Position numbers and translations under genes: made by a program. Below, piece after piece: positions 5,706 through 6,949 of a stretch of DNA of 6,949 nucleotides (position 1 is the first letter of the stretch; the number at the start of each line of letters is the position of its first letter). Source of the stretch: Actinomycetota bacterium (GTDB lineage: Bacteria > Actinomycetota > Acidimicrobiia > Acidimicrobiales > Ilumatobacteraceae). The stretch lies in assembly GCA_005787025.1 (NCBI GenBank), contig SYCH01000147.1, positions 1-6,949 of the forward strand, written 5' to 3'. The notes below the pieces were generated by a model. It was not told the DNA's origin. It was given only the letters and a program-made list of their open reading frames with translations, and ran no database searches.

Positions 5706-6563
5706 ATGGCCGAGAACTCCGCCACCGACCGCGATGGCACACCGCTCACGCAGGTCCCCGAGCTGTTGCTCGATCAAATCGATTCTCTGCGCGTGCTGCG
5801 CGCCGACACCGACGAGGAGAAGGGTGCTCTCCTGGAGCAGATCGGCGGCAAGGGCGTCGTCGAGCAGGAGATGGTCACCCAGATGGCCGCCATTCGCCCG
5901 CTCCAACATCCCGATCGCTTCGAGGAGGCGCACCGCATGGTGATGCGCGCCATCGAGGTGCTCGACCGCAACGGTCAACGCCCGGCCGTGTTGCCCCGCC
6001 TCGGACCACTACGACCGGTGGCGACGTGGCTGGTGCAACTGGTGACACGCTGGATCGTTCGCAATCATCTCTCCCGATTGTTGGGAAGAATCTGTGGCCT
6101 GTACGAGCGTCGTGAGGCGAACAGCGAATGGTCCACCCGCGAGCATTCCATGTTGCGGCGCGCGCGTCTGGACGCCCGACGAGTTCACGCGGGAATGAAC
6201 GGCAAGGCCCTCGGTCTGCCCACGTTCCTGTTGGGCGGCGCGTTCCTCGGGTCGATCGCCAGTGCGTTGCAGAGTGTGGCTCGGGCCGCCCTCGACTCGC
6301 GAGCCGGCGTCATCATTCTCAGCGTCGTCGTCATGGGCGTGTTGGCGGCGTTGTCCTGGGTCGCTCTCTACAGCGCGGGGGTCGCGCGACGTCGCATCAG
6401 ACTGTCGACGGATCAACCCGTGAAGGCATTGTGGGAGACCATCGGAGTGGCGGGCAAGCCACCGCGCGACGAGAGTTTCAACTTCGCGGCGTACGCGATC
6501 GCGTTGCTGTTGCTGTCGTGGATCGTCATCCCGCTCGCGGTGTGGTTGGCCATCACGGCTTGA
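5706..6563 (+). CDS. Conserved-looking hypothetical membrane protein, three predicted membrane helices
   Basis: I do not recognise this 285-residue protein. The first 100 residues are soluble and acidic to mixed in charge, with helical stretches (17-46, 51-89). Residues 101-130 form an amphipathic or membrane-skimming helix (ATWLVQLVTRWIVRNHLSRLL). Residues 131-165 are rich in Arg and Glu (LYERREANSEW, then RRARLDARRVHAG). Three hydrophobic segments follow: about 171-190, 201-226 and 259-283. RRRIRLS (228-234) just after the second suggests a cytoplasmic loop between helices 2 and 3. No catalytic motif, signal peptide or transporter signature is visible. High GC at third codon positions and uninterrupted length support a real gene. 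The start ATG has no ribosome site but sits six bases after a TANNNT hexamer. It is divergent from mscL, sharing a 69-bp promoter region, and ends 15 bp from the convergent MFS gene. A membrane-anchored regulatory or envelope role is possible but unproven. Confidence 0.8.
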   Translation: MAENSATDRDGTPLTQVPELLLDQIDSLRVLRADTDEEKGALLEQIGGKGVVEQEMVTQMAAIRPLQHPDRFEEAHRMVMRAIEVLDRNGQRPAVLPRLGPLRPVATWLVQLVTRWIVRNHLSRLLGRICGLYERREANSEWSTREHSMLRRARLDARRVHAGMNGKALGLPTFLLGGAFLGSIASALQSVARAALDSRAGVIILSVVVMGVLAALSWVALYSAGVARRRIRLSTDQPVKALWETIGVAGKPPRDESFNFAAYAIALLLLSWIVIPLAVWLAITA

Positions 6564-6578
6564 CGTCCTCGACGCTCG

Positions 6579-6949
6579 TCAGCGGGGATTCTCCGGTGCG
6601 TCCAGATCCTCGAATCGATCCACCCGCCGCAGTGACGGGAAGAACACCGAATAGAGGGCCACGATGCCCACGGTGGCCACGCCCCCGCCGATTACCGCAG
6701 TTTGTGTTCCGAACGCCTGCGCGGCCACACCACTCTCGAAGGCTCCCAGTTCGTTGCTCGCACCGATGAACACGTTCTCCACTGCCATCACACGACCACG
6801 CTTGTCGTCGGGGGTGACCAATGGAACCAGCGTGCTGCGGATGTACACGCTCACCATGTCCGCTCCCGCCAGGATCACCAACGACGCGAAGGCCATCACG
6901 TAACTGGTGGTGACGCCGAGAACGATGGTGGCCAGTCCGAAGAGCGCAA
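6579..6949 (-). CDS. MFS_3-type (EntS-like) major facilitator exporter, C-terminal part; 5' end outside window
   Basis: The last 122 residues of a major facilitator transporter, read in from the right edge. The frame is open to base 6949, and the GTG/ATG codons at 6899-6894 are internal methionine/valine positions, not the start. Visible are a membrane helix (ALFGLATIVLGV, completed outside), a second hydrophobic stretch MAFASLVILAGADM, and the characteristic MFS_3 segment: SVYIRSTLVPLVTPDDKRGRV, then ENVFIGASNELGAFESG. A last membrane helix (about AVIGGGVATVGIVALYSVFF) leads to a short polar tail PSLRRVDRFEDLD. The family includes enterobactin and macrolide exporters; the substrate cannot be inferred from this part. 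The gene converges on the hypothetical membrane protein with 15 bp between stops. No clear terminator hairpin is seen in that gap. Confidence 0.9.
   Translation of the reverse strand, partial: ALFGLATIVLGVTTSYVMAFASLVILAGADMVSVYIRSTLVPLVTPDDKRGRVMAVENVFIGASNELGAFESGVAAQAFGTQTAVIGGGVATVGIVALYSVFFPSLRRVDRFEDLDAPENPR

Noticed and set aside
6561..6582. Inverted repeat TGACG...CGTCA between the convergent membrane-protein and MFS stops as a bidirectional terminator
   Set aside because: The arms are only about five bases with an 11-base loop and no U-tract on either strand, too weak to call.
1..6949. A defence island, secondary-metabolite cluster or mobile element
   Set aside because: All seven genes have housekeeping-type or envelope assignments or are single unknowns. 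I see no nuclease, transposase, integrase, toxin pair or modular synthase, and composition is uniform across the window.

Overview
The window is a dense, high-GC, ordinary-looking bacterial chromosomal segment with seven protein genes and no intergenic gap above about 100 bp. Several traits suggest an actinobacterium, most likely of the Acidimicrobiia/Ilumatobacter type: high GC, an F420-type luciferase-like oxidoreductase, a class I iron-sulfur fumarase, a secreted lipoprotein with a Thr-rich tail, and start codons that seem to lie at or next to the transcription start. The taxonomic call is inference, because no rRNA or other marker gene is present. I see no mobile element, tRNA, rRNA, CRISPR array or phage gene.

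Layout. Positions 1-759 (+) carry the C-terminal half of a class I fumarase cut by the left edge. It converges, across 18 bp, on a minus-strand block that reads from 5636 down to 778. In transcription order the block is mscL (mechanosensitive channel), a GTGA-overlapping SGNH-hydrolase-like lipoprotein, a two-domain ABC-F ATPase, a luciferase-like F420-type oxidoreductase, and a crotonase (enoyl-CoA hydratase/isomerase). Gaps inside the block are -4, 101, 58 and 33 bp. mscL and the lipoprotein almost surely share a transcript. The other three genes could be read through, or be served by their own promoters just ahead of the ABC-F and oxidoreductase starts.

A 69-bp divergent promoter region (5637-5705) separates mscL from a plus-strand gene for an unrecognised three-helix membrane protein (5706-6563). 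That gene converges, across 15 bp, on the C-terminal end of an MFS_3-type exporter cut by the right edge (6579-6949).

Functionally the window is a mix of central metabolism (fumarase), acyl-CoA and redox metabolism (crotonase plus luciferase-like oxidoreductase), translation-associated ATPase (ABC-F) and cell envelope (MscL, lipoprotein esterase, unknown membrane protein, MFS). I found no clear evidence of a new multi-gene system. The points most worth a second look are the mscL/SGNH-lipoprotein coupling, the unrecognised membrane protein, the recurring promoter-to-start geometry that suggests leaderless mRNAs, and a possible leader peptide with hairpin ahead of the ABC-F gene.
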